A stretch of DNA of 64,000 bases, from positions 1 through 64,000 of the forward strand of contig NZ_QKWN01000013.1 of NCBI RefSeq assembly GCF_007279655.1, given 5' to 3'. The position numbers and the translations under genes are program-made. How positions within the stretch are numbered: position 1 is the stretch's first letter; each line of letters opens with the position of its first letter. Source of the stretch: Robertkochia solimangrovi (GTDB lineage Bacteria > Bacteroidota > Bacteroidia > Flavobacteriales > Flavobacteriaceae). Below the pieces are notes generated by a model. That model ran no database searches, was not told the DNA's origin, and saw only the letters and a list, made by a program, of their open reading frames with translations. This document shows, one piece after another, positions 35,491 to 45,297 of the stretch.

Positions 35491-37131
35491 ATGAGGTGTT
35501 TTTCAATCAGAACTTTTGGCAATTTACTGATAGTACTACTAATGCTTACCGGATGCGACAGACTCAGGTCGGCGAAAGATGTATCCCAAGCCACTGGCTG
35601 GACGATCAATGACAGAGATGGTGGTTTTCAATACAATACCCGCTACAAGGAACAGGAAACCCCACCAGGTATGGTATTTATCGAAGGGGGCACTTTTATC
35701 AAAGGTAAAGTTCAGGACGATGTGATGCACGACTGGAACAATACACCTACCCAAATGCACGTACAATCCTTCTACATGGATGAAACGGAGGTCACCAACA
35801 TTATGTATCTCGAATACCTGAGCTGGTTAAAGAGCGTGTATCCCCCCGAGGAACCGGCTTACAGAAACATTTATACAGGGGCATTACCCGACACACTGGT
35901 ATGGAGAAATCCCCTTGAAAACAATGAGGTCTTAGTGAATAACTATCTGCGTCACCCGGCCTATGCCGAATATCCCGTAGTCGGAGTGAACTGGCTTCAG
36001 GCCGTACAATTCTGTGAATGGCGAACCGATCGGGTAAACGAGAATATCCTGGAACGTGAAGGATATCTGGCGAAGAACACTAAATATGCAGTAACCAGCA
36101 GAGAAGTCGATGGTGCTTTTAATACAGAAACCTACCTGATGAGTCCTTCCTCTACTTTTGACGGCAGAATCGATTCGCTTCAGGGAAAGTTTAAAAGAGA
36201 TTCGGTGAACGTATTCGCCAAAAGAACCAGTGGAATCATTCTCCCTGATTACAGACTCCCAACGGAAGCAGAATGGGAATATGCCGCACAGGCCATGGTC
36301 AGCAACCGGGAATACAACAACTACCGGGGAAGAAAAAAATATCCATGGGAAAGTAACTATACCCGATATGGTCGAGGACGTACCCGGGGTGATCAACGGG
36401 CCAATTTTAAACTTGCAAAAGGAGATTACGGCGGAATCGCCGGATGGTCAGATGATGGAGGTGATATAACGGTAAAGGTAAAAACCTATGAACCCAATGC
36501 ATTCGGACTCTATAATATGGCCGGAAATGTAGCTGAATGGGTGGCTGATGTCTACAGACCTATTGTCGATGATGAATTCAATGACTTTAATTACTATCGT
36601 GGTAATGTCTATATGAAAACAGCCATCAATAAAGATGGTTCGGTTGAAATGATCAATAGACAGAACATCGCCTTCGACACCTTGCCTAACGGGAAACTGA
36701 TCCCTAAGAATCTACCTGGTAAACTTTCTATGGTTCCTGTCGACGATAATGATACTTTTCTCAGGCCAAATTTTACGAGAAGCGACAACCGGGATTACAG
36801 GGATGGTGACAAAAGCTCCAGCAGAAACTATTATGATAAGTTCAGTGAAGACAATGAAGAAGGTCGCTACAATGCACCTCAACATAAAGTTAAAGCAGAT
36901 TCTCTGGGCAACCTTATTCTGGAATACGATAAATCAAACGAACGCACAACCCTGATAAATAATGAGGTTCGCGTATTCAAAGGCGGATCCTGGCGCGACC
37001 GCGCTTATTGGCTTGACCCGGCGCAGAGAAGATATTATCCTCAATATCTCGCTACCGATTACATCGGATTCAGATGTGCAATGTCAAGAGTAGGCTCCAA
37101 ATCAAAGAATCGCAAAAGCAAAACGCATTGA
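35491..37131 (+). CDS. gldJ: Gliding motility lipoprotein GldJ
   Basis: Outer-membrane lipoprotein of the flavobacterial gliding/type IX secretion machinery. The start at 35491 gives MRCFSIRTFGNLLIVLLMLTGC with lipobox Cys22; the TTG start upstream is not needed. The mature protein is a formylglycine-generating-enzyme (SUMF1-like) fold without evident catalytic Cys, running from PPGMVFIEGGTFIKG to the C-terminus. GldJ-like stretches are VQDDVMHDWNNTPTQMHVQSFYMDETEV, ANFKLAKGDYGGIAGWSDDGGD, MAGNVAEWVADVYRPIVDD and FKGGSWRDRAYWLDPAQRR. At 546 residues it matches known GldJ. GldK is the closest alternative but opens differently. No other gld or por gene is in the window. Confidence 0.92.
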   Translation: MRCFSIRTFGNLLIVLLMLTGCDRLRSAKDVSQATGWTINDRDGGFQYNTRYKEQETPPGMVFIEGGTFIKGKVQDDVMHDWNNTPTQMHVQSFYMDETEVTNIMYLEYLSWLKSVYPPEEPAYRNIYTGALPDTLVWRNPLENNEVLVNNYLRHPAYAEYPVVGVNWLQAVQFCEWRTDRVNENILEREGYLAKNTKYAVTSREVDGAFNTETYLMSPSSTFDGRIDSLQGKFKRDSVNVFAKRTSGIILPDYRLPTEAEWEYAAQAMVSNREYNNYRGRKKYPWESNYTRYGRGRTRGDQRANFKLAKGDYGGIAGWSDDGGDITVKVKTYEPNAFGLYNMAGNVAEWVADVYRPIVDDEFNDFNYYRGNVYMKTAINKDGSVEMINRQNIAFDTLPNGKLIPKNLPGKLSMVPVDDNDTFLRPNFTRSDNRDYRDGDKSSSRNYYDKFSEDNEEGRYNAPQHKVKADSLGNLILEYDKSNERTTLINNEVRVFKGGSWRDRAYWLDPAQRRYYPQYLATDYIGFRCAMSRVGSKSKNRKSKTH

Positions 37132-37175
37132 AGAAAGTAACCAATTCTATCGGTCATAAAACCAGTTGATTTTAG

Positions 37176-37183
37176 TAATTTTG
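37176..37183 (+). promoter_or_regulatory. -7 element upstream of truncated haemoglobin
   Basis: TAATTTTG followed by CTCCCCG, about 38 bases before the first ATG. No TTG is visible 19-21 bases upstream, so the promoter is only half supported. Confidence 0.4.
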
Positions 37184-37221
37184 CTCCCCGAAAGCATTTC
37201 TGAAAACGCTTCCCGGAAGCA

Positions 37222-37638
37222 GTGCAGAATGCCCTAAATGCAACACTCATGCAACAACCTATAGCTAGTTTAGAAGATATCAAGAACCTGGTCGATAATT
37301 TTTATGGCCGTGTTCAAAAGGATGAATTGATCGGCCCTGTTTTCAATAAAGTGATCGGAGATCGCTGGCCCGAGCACTTGTCGAAGATGTATACTTTCTG
37401 GCAAACCGTTCTGTTGCAAGAGCACACCTATTCGGGCTCTCCTTTCCCTCCCCATGTAAAATTACCGGTATCTAAGGATCACTTTGATCGATGGATGATG
37501 CTCTTCGAACAAACCGTCGATGAACAATTCATCGGTGAGAAGGCGGAAGAAGCCAAATGGAGAGCTGGAAAAATGGCTGAAATGTTCCAATATAAGATCG
37601 AATATTTCCGAAATAACGGAGTAAAACCACTTATCTGA
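37222..37638 (+). CDS. Truncated haemoglobin, group III
   Basis: 138-residue 2-on-2 globin (from the first ATG; Met10 at 37249 is an equally good start). Group III features: LVDNFYGRVQKDELIGPVF near the N-terminus, WPEHLSKMYTFWQTVLL, the HVKLPVSKDHFDRWMMLFEQTV helix with the proximal His in DHFDRW, and the C-terminal MAEMFQYKIEYFR. Group III globins occur in microaerobic proteobacteria and many flavobacteria; ligand detoxification (NO, peroxide) is suggested but not shown. It stands alone between gldJ and a repeat-rich spacer. Confidence 0.9.
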   Translation: MQNALNATLMQQPIASLEDIKNLVDNFYGRVQKDELIGPVFNKVIGDRWPEHLSKMYTFWQTVLLQEHTYSGSPFPPHVKLPVSKDHFDRWMMLFEQTVDEQFIGEKAEEAKWRAGKMAEMFQYKIEYFRNNGVKPLI

Positions 37639-37650
37639 TTCACAGGTGCT

Positions 37651-37701
37651 GTCACAATGTTACTTGTTACATTGTTACATTGTTACTTGTTACATTGTGA
37701 C
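37651..37701. repeat. Short low-complexity repeat with inverted ends
   Basis: GTCACAATGT at 37651 and its complement ACATTGTGAC at 37692 enclose a run of TTACTTGT and TTACATTGT words. The rest of the 385-base spacer up to 38023 is A/T-rich with no gene that I can support. Confidence 0.7.
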
Positions 37702-38023
37702 ATTGTGACGCTAGAAGTGATACTGTAGGCTGTTTTTCTCACTTTAACTAAAACTAATAGCCTACAATTTTCAACTCACCAAATACCACTTATCCGCTAC
37801 ATCTCCCCCGCTGTAAACTATTCAGACAAAAGCTCTACTAACGGATAGTGTCGGCTTGAAATTATCGATCAATTATATATACTCACGTAAATTCACAAAG
37901 AAATTAATAAATGATAATTTCACACTTATTTTTTTAATAATACTTCAAATATGAAATCTTATGCTTATATTTTCGATCTGACAGAACCAATTGACTAACC
38001 AAACACCAAATTCAGGTTGAAAT

Positions 38024-41000
38024 ATGACCTACGGAAAATTAAAAGCCAACTTTCCCTCTTCAGTAGTGCTGTTAATTTTACTATTCATTATACAGCATAC
38101 TGCCTTTGCCCAAAATAAATCAGTTCTAAACTTTGATATATCAAAAGGCCTCGCTCATAATTCCGTACGCAGTATCATACAGGATCATGATGGTTTTATT
38201 TGGGTTGGGACCTATGACGGACTCAATAAATTTGATGGATATGAATTTAAGATATACCGAAATTCATTAACCGATTCAACCTCCATCCCCCATAATTATA
38301 TTTACAAAATTCTTGAAGATGTCCACCAAAACCTCTGGATAGGTACCGGGCAAGGAATCTGTAAACTGGATAAAAGTCGTGCTGTTTTTGAACCTGTCTA
38401 TTATTTCGATAAAAACGGAAACAAGCTAAAAATCGATGTCCCCATACTCAGTGTTGCCAGCGATAATAAGGGCAAATTATATATAGGCACCTCAGGAAAC
38501 GGATTTCTGATTCTCAATAGCGGAGATAGTATTGCGAAAAGACATAAGCTTCCCAATATACCTGATTCAGCAAATTTGAGTATCTCCTGTATCGCAAAAG
38601 ATCCATCAGATGGAAAAATTCTGTTAAGCGACGGTTATAATCTTTTTAAATATGATCCGATCACAGATAAAATAAAATTCGAGATCAAAGTTGACCATTA
38701 TATAGCTGCCATGGCTTTTAAAGATAATATACTATGGATAGGGACTTCCTATGGCCTGTATAAATATGACCTTTCTGATCATCAAATCCTGAAAAAAATC
38801 ACTACCGCTAACAGTAAGCTTTCTCAAAACGTGATCGAAACGCTCTTCCTCTCCAGAAATGAAGAATTATGGATCGGTACCCAGGGAAAAGGTTTTGATA
38901 TTTTGAATCTCCAGACTGAAGAGATCGATCCTGAAAATGAATATACTTCAGATTCTGGATTCAAAGATGATTTTGTTTACGCAATTATCGAAGATGACAA
39001 AGACCAAAAATGGATCGGCACAAAAGAAGAGGGCGTTAAACTCATCACCAATAGAAAACATAAATTTCAAACGGTTAGCCACATCCCTTATAAGGCTAAT
39101 AGTCTGACCAATGATTTTCCTATTACTTTCTATGAAGATGCACAAAGTAAATTATGGATCGGCACAGAAGGCGGGGGGTTTAGCATTTGGGATCGAAAAC
39201 GTAATAATTTCCAAAATTTTAAAGCCGATGATCCGAAAGGTGCAGGGTTGAGCTATCCTATCGTTAGTGGCATCAAAAAAGATCAATCGGGAAAAATATG
39301 GATCTCAACCTATGGAGGAGGTATCAACACTTTTGATGTAAAAAGTAATACTTTCACCAAATATGAATGCAGGAACCCACTTGAAGGAATCATCAATAAA
39401 AATGTAAACCAACTCTATATCGATCATAATGGAGATATTTGGGCTTCGACCTATGGTAATGGCCGCTTGTATCAATTCGATAAAAAAAAGGATGAATTTA
39501 AGGTTCTGGACCAACAGTTGACGGACCTCAACATTATTCAAGAAGATGAATCCGGTACTCTTTGGGCAGGAAATTCTCATCAATTGATCAGGATTGACAG
39601 AACGAATAACAATCATACTTTCTATGAAATAGGAAAACCGGTGAGAGCTGTTTACACCGATGTTGACGGGAAATTTTGGATTGGCTCAGAAGGTGGAGGA
39701 CTTTTATTATTCGACAGGAAATCCGGACAGATCAAAGCCCGATATTCTACTTCAGACGGTCTTTGCAATAATTCGGCACTCTGCATTCTTGAAGATAATT
39801 CAGGCTACCTTTGGTTAAGCACTTTCAATGGACTTTCCCGATTTAACAAAGCAGAAAAGACATTTGAAAACTTCTATCAGGAAAACGGGCTGCAAAGCAA
39901 TCAATTTCTTTATCGCTCAGCTCTTAAACTGAAGAGTGGTGAACTTGTTTTTGGAGGTGTCAAAGGTTTCAATATCTTTAATCCTGACAGTATTTGTGAA
40001 GCCAGCAGCTTTACCCCTCCCCTTTACATTACCGATATTACCATTGATTCTGAAAACATAAACAGTATCCATGATTATGTCATGGAAACATCGGATGAAG
40101 GTGCTGTAACAAAATTAAAAGTACCCTATAACAAGGCAAATCTATCCTTTAAATTTGCAGCACTGGAATTCTTCGATCCTTCTTCCATAAAATATGCGTA
40201 CTTTCTGGAAGGATGGGATCAAAAATGGCAGTACACCGATACCTATCGCTATGCAAACTACTCCAATTTACGAGAAGGTAATTACATTCTTCATATCAAA
40301 TCATCATTACCCGACGGATCCTGGGCACAGAATGAAGTAACTACAAAAATATCCATTCTCCCCCCATGGTATCGATCCTGGTGGGCTTATACCTTTTATC
40401 TTCTGATCCTATTAATTACCATCAAGTTATATAGCGAATACCATAGAAGACAAGACCGTTTGAAACACAGGCTTGAAATCACGGAAATGGAAATGGAAAA
40501 GGAAAAAGAACTCAATGAAAAAAAGCTTTCCTTTTTCACCAATATCTCCCATGAATTCCGAACGCCGTTGTCCCTGATCATTGCTCCGATGAAGGATTTC
40601 CTTAACAGTAAGGACAGTCATGTAGATATTAAGGAACTGATCATCATATACCGTAATGCCCGAAGATTATTAAGCCTCGTGGATCAATTATTGATTTTCA
40701 GAAATTCGGATGCTAATGACCTCAAACGCTCTCAATTTGATATTGTTTCCTTTAGTAAAGAAGTTTTTTCATGCTTCTTACAACAGGCACGTATCAAAAA
40801 GATAAAATTTGATTTTGTCACGAAAATTGAAGCACTCTCAGTTGAAGCGGATCGGGAAAAAATAGAAGTGTGTCTTTTTAATTTATTATCCAATGCTTTT
40901 AAATATACCGAAGATGAAGGCAAAATCGAACTGCATCTAAAGATCAAGCCTGAAACAGATTTATTAATCGTAGAAGTAAAAGATACCGGCAAAGGTATTG

Positions 41001-42139
41001 ATCCATCGGAAGGTGAAAAGATCTTTGAAAATTTCTATCAGGTCAAAGACACAAATAGTAAACCAAAAGGATTTGGAATCGGACTCCATCTTATCAAAAA
41101 GATTGCTGAACAACACAAAGGATCTATTACCTATAAAAGTATTCCTGAAGAAGGAACCACATTCATTCTGGAACTACCGATCATTAAAGATTCATCCGAT
41201 GTTACCATAGATCAGAAAAATACCGCAATATCATCCGATTTCATAGAAAAGATCGTCAGTACCACCCAAGCAGAGACCATATCAGTTCATAGTGCCGGCG
41301 TGAAATCCAAAAGTGAAATGATTACAGACAGACAAACTATAATGATCGTCGATGATAATGTAGAACTTCGTAGTTATATAAAGAGTGTATTTTATGAAAA
41401 CTATCTGGTGAAGGAGGCTTCAGGTACAGAAGAAGCATCCCAACTCATCAATGAAGAGCTACCCGATATCATTATCACTGACATTGTTATGAGGGATTCC
41501 GACAGCGGACTTGTGTTATGTGAAAGGATCAAAAAGGATCCCGACCTTGCTCATATACCAGTAATTTTACTGACTTCTAGTACTTCAGCTGAAGTGAAAT
41601 TGAAAGGCATTGAAGGCGGGGCAGATGACTTTATCACAAAACCATTTGATAAGGAAATACTTAAAGCCAGAGTAAGCAATCTGCTTAAAAGCAGGAATCA
41701 TATGCATCGTCATTTTTACAATCAGATCACACTCAAGATCGATGATTATAAGATTTCTGATGATCTTAAGGAATTTCTGGATTCCTGTATTCGTATTACA
41801 GAACAGCATATAAAAGATCCGGATTTTAACGTAAAAACCCTGGCGGAGGAACTCGACATGAGTCATTCTGCGCTCTATAGAAAGGTAAAACTGGTTTCTG
41901 GAAAATCGGTGAACGAATTTATCAGATTTATCAAATTGCGTAAAGCTGCTCAGTTATTGATCGACACCGAATGTAATATCAGTGAAAGTGCATATATGGC
42001 TGGATTCAATGATATAGGTTATTTCAGACAGCAATTTAAAAAGGTATTCGGAATGAACCCTTCCAAGTATGCCCGACAATTCAGAAACGCTGCCCAAAAA
42101 TCCTATAAGATCAATCAAAATGGAATCTTTATGAATTGA
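38024..42139 (+). CDS. Hybrid two-component system regulator (HTCS)
   Basis: 1371-residue one-protein sensor and regulator of the adjacent PUL. After a signal (PSSVVLLILLFIIQHTAFAQ) there are about fourteen reg_prop propeller repeats in two blades (GFIWVGTYDGLNKFDG, NLWIGTGQGICK, KLWIGTEGGGFSIWD, KFWIGSEGGGLLLFD), a Y_Y_Y domain (about 700-780), a membrane helix near 786-806, a histidine kinase with His843 in NISHEFRTP, N box NLLSNAFKYT and G boxes, a receiver with phospho-acceptor Asp1153 (IIITDIVM), and a C-terminal AraC HTH (KTLAEELDMSHSALYRKV). The periplasmic part should bind an oligosaccharide. It converges with the last gene of the PUL operon. Confidence 0.96.
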   Translation: MTYGKLKANFPSSVVLLILLFIIQHTAFAQNKSVLNFDISKGLAHNSVRSIIQDHDGFIWVGTYDGLNKFDGYEFKIYRNSLTDSTSIPHNYIYKILEDVHQNLWIGTGQGICKLDKSRAVFEPVYYFDKNGNKLKIDVPILSVASDNKGKLYIGTSGNGFLILNSGDSIAKRHKLPNIPDSANLSISCIAKDPSDGKILLSDGYNLFKYDPITDKIKFEIKVDHYIAAMAFKDNILWIGTSYGLYKYDLSDHQILKKITTANSKLSQNVIETLFLSRNEELWIGTQGKGFDILNLQTEEIDPENEYTSDSGFKDDFVYAIIEDDKDQKWIGTKEEGVKLITNRKHKFQTVSHIPYKANSLTNDFPITFYEDAQSKLWIGTEGGGFSIWDRKRNNFQNFKADDPKGAGLSYPIVSGIKKDQSGKIWISTYGGGINTFDVKSNTFTKYECRNPLEGIINKNVNQLYIDHNGDIWASTYGNGRLYQFDKKKDEFKVLDQQLTDLNIIQEDESGTLWAGNSHQLIRIDRTNNNHTFYEIGKPVRAVYTDVDGKFWIGSEGGGLLLFDRKSGQIKARYSTSDGLCNNSALCILEDNSGYLWLSTFNGLSRFNKAEKTFENFYQENGLQSNQFLYRSALKLKSGELVFGGVKGFNIFNPDSICEASSFTPPLYITDITIDSENINSIHDYVMETSDEGAVTKLKVPYNKANLSFKFAALEFFDPSSIKYAYFLEGWDQKWQYTDTYRYANYSNLREGNYILHIKSSLPDGSWAQNEVTTKISILPPWYRSWWAYTFYLLILLITIKLYSEYHRRQDRLKHRLEITEMEMEKEKELNEKKLSFFTNISHEFRTPLSLIIAPMKDFLNSKDSHVDIKELIIIYRNARRLLSLVDQLLIFRNSDANDLKRSQFDIVSFSKEVFSCFLQQARIKKIKFDFVTKIEALSVEADREKIEVCLFNLLSNAFKYTEDEGKIELHLKIKPETDLLIVEVKDTGKGIDPSEGEKIFENFYQVKDTNSKPKGFGIGLHLIKKIAEQHKGSITYKSIPEEGTTFILELPIIKDSSDVTIDQKNTAISSDFIEKIVSTTQAETISVHSAGVKSKSEMITDRQTIMIVDDNVELRSYIKSVFYENYLVKEASGTEEASQLINEELPDIIITDIVMRDSDSGLVLCERIKKDPDLAHIPVILLTSSTSAEVKLKGIEGGADDFITKPFDKEILKARVSNLLKSRNHMHRHFYNQITLKIDDYKISDDLKEFLDSCIRITEQHIKDPDFNVKTLAEELDMSHSALYRKVKLVSGKSVNEFIRFIKLRKAAQLLIDTECNISESAYMAGFNDIGYFRQQFKKVFGMNPSKYARQFRNAAQKSYKINQNGIFMN

Positions 42140-42196
42140 TTTGAAGCCTTTGCCAAATTTCGATTACCCGGATAGGTTCATTCCGATTACAATTTT

Positions 42197-44047
42197 TTAA
42201 TTGTTTTCCTTTTCCATCATCTCTTTGTAGTAATCCTGTAAGATGTAAAAAGCAAGTTTCTTATTTCCCTTATCATCGATAAGTCCTTTGCGGTTCCAGC
42301 CTTCCTGATATTCAGGATTATTTCTTCTCGGCGAACGGAAGTCTGCAAGTATCCATGGGGAAAGTCCGCTGAAATTAGCTGGAAATCGTGTTTTAAACAT
42401 ATTCACCTGTTCCTTATAATACCATTCCTGGAATTCTTCACTGAAACGCATTTCCTTAACATCATGGAAGCCGCCTTTAGCTCCGGCACCGGTTTCACTG
42501 ATAAAAAAAGGCTTTTTGTATTTAGTTTCCCATTTAGCGGTTTGACAGGCATCTGGTAATGCTCCGTACCAGCCCAGATACTCATTCAGGGAAACGATGT
42601 CGGTATATGCTCCCAAGGGGTCATCTACATAATTTACTCCGGCATTATAGCTAACTTCCAGAGCAGCTGAAATCAATCGTGTAGCATCCATACTTCTGGC
42701 CTTTTTCACCAGAGTACTCATAAAATTGGTTCTCGTTTCACTAACAGGAGTTTCATTTCCTACGGACCAGATGATCACGGAAGCTCGATTACGGTCGCGG
42801 GAGATCATTTCCTCCAGTTGTTTCTCTGCCTTCTTCAATACTTCCTTATTTCCAAAATCAATGGTCCAGTATACCGGGATCTCTGTCCATACGAGAATCC
42901 CCAGAGAATCTGCAAGGCGTGGCATATATTCATTATGTGGATAATGTGCCAAACGAACCATATTCGCATTCAATTCCTTCACCCATCCGAATAATTGAGT
43001 AGCATCTGCCGCACTGTTAGCACGGCGCACTTCCTGAGGAATTTCCTCATGGATACTGATCCCTCTTAGGAATAGCTGCTTCCCGTTCAACAGGATCTTC
43101 TCTCCTTCCACAGCGATCTTACGGAATCCTATCTTATCCTTGATGGTATGATCATTAAAGGTTAGATTTACCTCATAAAGTTTAGGACTCGATGTTGACC
43201 AAAGCTTCATTTTTCGGGCTTCAAAAGCCAGAGAAACCGAATCTCCGGTAACCCTCACCTCTTCCTTCAATTTCAATTCCGGTATTTCCAGCGTCACAAT
43301 ACCCTCCGATACCGGGTTATTCAATTTGATCCACCCTTTTATCTGAAATCTTTTTTTACTGGATGCTTTTACGACATCCTGCTCCGGATCCAGTTGTACA
43401 TGGTATTGACGTATAAAGGTTTCTGGTACAACAACCAGCTTTACATCACGAGTGATTCCTCCAAAATTCCACCAGTCGGTATTTACCGTTGGGATCTCCT
43501 CCGGATGCCTTTTGTTATCGACCTTTACCACAAGATAATTTCCTTCTTCCATCAAAACCTCTTTAGGAATCTTAAAATTGAAAGGCGTAAATCCACCTTT
43601 ATGCATTCCCAGTTTCTTTCCGTTCAGGTAAACATGTGCCTCATAGTTGACCGCTCCGAAATATAAATAGACCGATTCATCGTCTTTTAAAGCAGGAGCA
43701 TCGAATTCTCGCTGATACCAAACGGTTCCCTCATAATATTCGAAAATACGATCCTGGGAATTCCAGTCTCCCGGTACTTGTATCGTATACGGATCCTTAT
43801 ACCCATGTTCTGTCCAGTCGGTTTTCTTTGTCAATACGGGCCGGTTCCAGTAAGCGCCACCGTCACCCTCGTTTCTTTCTTTAAATCGATAATCATAAAA
43901 CCCGGTCTCATACGGATCGATAATATAATGCCAGGTTCCGTTCAGGGAGATAGAATTCCTGCCCTGTGTGTTGATAATAATATCTTCCTGGGCATAAAGA
44001 CATACGCCAGTGATCAGGTAAGTCAGCGCCAGTAATAACTTATTCAT
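42197..44047 (-). CDS. GH2 family beta-glucuronidase
   Basis: 616-residue exported glycosidase (signal MNKLLLALTYLITGVCLYAQ). It has the GH2 sugar-binding domain (about 30-200), immunoglobulin-like domain (200-300) and TIM barrel. The acid/base is Glu432 in WSVGNE and the nucleophile Glu518 in FISETGAGA. The NxK motif that binds the uronate carboxylate in E. coli GusA and relatives is present as Asn585-Arg586-Lys587 (WNRKGLI). This makes beta-glucuronidase the best call; galactosidases lack it. It is the last gene of the leftward PUL operon, 28 bases after the GH88 gene, and should remove terminal GlcA from products of the other enzymes. Confidence 0.9.
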   Translation of the reverse strand: MNKLLLALTYLITGVCLYAQEDIIINTQGRNSISLNGTWHYIIDPYETGFYDYRFKERNEGDGGAYWNRPVLTKKTDWTEHGYKDPYTIQVPGDWNSQDRIFEYYEGTVWYQREFDAPALKDDESVYLYFGAVNYEAHVYLNGKKLGMHKGGFTPFNFKIPKEVLMEEGNYLVVKVDNKRHPEEIPTVNTDWWNFGGITRDVKLVVVPETFIRQYHVQLDPEQDVVKASSKKRFQIKGWIKLNNPVSEGIVTLEIPELKLKEEVRVTGDSVSLAFEARKMKLWSTSSPKLYEVNLTFNDHTIKDKIGFRKIAVEGEKILLNGKQLFLRGISIHEEIPQEVRRANSAADATQLFGWVKELNANMVRLAHYPHNEYMPRLADSLGILVWTEIPVYWTIDFGNKEVLKKAEKQLEEMISRDRNRASVIIWSVGNETPVSETRTNFMSTLVKKARSMDATRLISAALEVSYNAGVNYVDDPLGAYTDIVSLNEYLGWYGALPDACQTAKWETKYKKPFFISETGAGAKGGFHDVKEMRFSEEFQEWYYKEQVNMFKTRFPANFSGLSPWILADFRSPRRNNPEYQEGWNRKGLIDDKGNKKLAFYILQDYYKEMMEKENN

Positions 44048-44075
44048 AATGCAGTTTTAGTAGTGTTCTTGATTT

Positions 44076-45290
44076 CTATTTTAAGTTTTTATATCGAAGC
44101 ATGGCTTCCACGAGATAATAATCTCCATAAGATAAGGGAGTATCGACCTCGGTATTATTCGGCATATTCCCTACTCCGTGCTTTAACAGGAAGCCACCAT
44201 TCTCCCCTACCTCAGCCAGATATTCCGGTTTCAACAGATTTTTCAGCATGGTTTCAGCAGCCTGTATATATCGTTGGGAATTTTCTCCATCGGTATATGT
44301 GGATAATTCCAATAAAGCGGATGCGATGATCGCTGCCGCAGAAGAATCTCTCAAAGCATCCGGAATTCCCGGTGCATTAAAGTCCCAGTAAGGGATCATA
44401 TCCTCCGGCAGGTTTGGATGTGACAGCAAATAATCGGCGATATGTTTTGCTTGCTCGAGGTATTTGGAATCTCCGGTCGCTCTGTACATTACCGTATACC
44501 CATATAATCCCCACGATTGTCCTCTCGCCCATGAGGAAGAATCAGCAGCTCCCTGATTGGTAATATGCATTTTGGCCTCACCTGTTTTTTCATCATAGAT
44601 CACCTCATGAAAGGAACTATAATCAGGTCTGAAATGATTGTCTATGGTAGTATTCGCATGATTCACCGCAATGTTATAATACGTGCTGTCTTGACTATGT
44701 TCAGTGGCCCAGAAAAGCAATTCGAGATTCATCATATTATCGATGATAACCACAAGATCACCATCACCTCCTTTATTCCAGGATGCATTGTCCCAGGAAC
44801 GAATCGCTTTAACAGTATCATTGTATCGGGTGGAAAGCGATTTGGCACTATTCATCAAAATCGATTCGTATTCGGGATTCGGTTGCAATCTTTCCGCATT
44901 TCCAAAACTACAGAACATCATAAATCCGAGATCGTGGGTGGTCGTATTAAACTGTTCTTTGGCCAGGTCTTTTAAAAATGCATCCGTTTCTTCCTTTAAA
45001 ACTGAAGATGAATTGTTCTCGTTCAGATATAACATCGTTCCCGGATAGAATCCGCTACACCACCATCCGGAATTACTCGTTTCCAGTTTATCTCCCTCTT
45101 TGTGATAGGTCTTTGGATACTGACCGGGTTCAACCTTTTCACTGAGATATTCATATTGACGGGTAGCCTGTATCAATACCGAATCAATAGTAGTTTCAAG
45201 CGTGTCCTCTGTAACTACTTCCTCTTTCTTTTGCTCTTTGCAGGCAAAAAGAGATAACAGAGATACCGCTACAATCATCTTTACTTTCAT
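44076..45290 (-). CDS. GH88 unsaturated glucuronyl hydrolase lipoprotein
   Basis: 404-residue lipoprotein (signal MKVKMIVAVSLLSLFAC, Cys17) with an (alpha/alpha)6 barrel. The family hydrates the enol of 4,5-unsaturated uronates left by polysaccharide lyases. Candidate catalytic Asp residues are Asp120 in THDLGFMMF and Asp174 in IIDNMMNLELLFWA; SWARGQSWGLYGY and TPLSYGDYYLVEA are also typical. Its presence implies a lyase in the pathway. It sits between the BNR_4 and GH2 genes, 7 and 28 bases away, all in one operon. Confidence 0.94.
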   Translation of the reverse strand: MKVKMIVAVSLLSLFACKEQKKEEVVTEDTLETTIDSVLIQATRQYEYLSEKVEPGQYPKTYHKEGDKLETSNSGWWCSGFYPGTMLYLNENNSSSVLKEETDAFLKDLAKEQFNTTTHDLGFMMFCSFGNAERLQPNPEYESILMNSAKSLSTRYNDTVKAIRSWDNASWNKGGDGDLVVIIDNMMNLELLFWATEHSQDSTYYNIAVNHANTTIDNHFRPDYSSFHEVIYDEKTGEAKMHITNQGAADSSSWARGQSWGLYGYTVMYRATGDSKYLEQAKHIADYLLSHPNLPEDMIPYWDFNAPGIPDALRDSSAAAIIASALLELSTYTDGENSQRYIQAAETMLKNLLKPEYLAEVGENGGFLLKHGVGNMPNNTEVDTPLSYGDYYLVEAMLRYKNLK

Positions 45291-45297
45291 ATTTAGT

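Noticed and set aside
37651-37701. CRISPR-like array or terminator at the TTACATTGT repeats
   Set aside because: Words are 8-10 bases with no unique spacers, no cas genes are near, and there is no T tract after the inverted ends.
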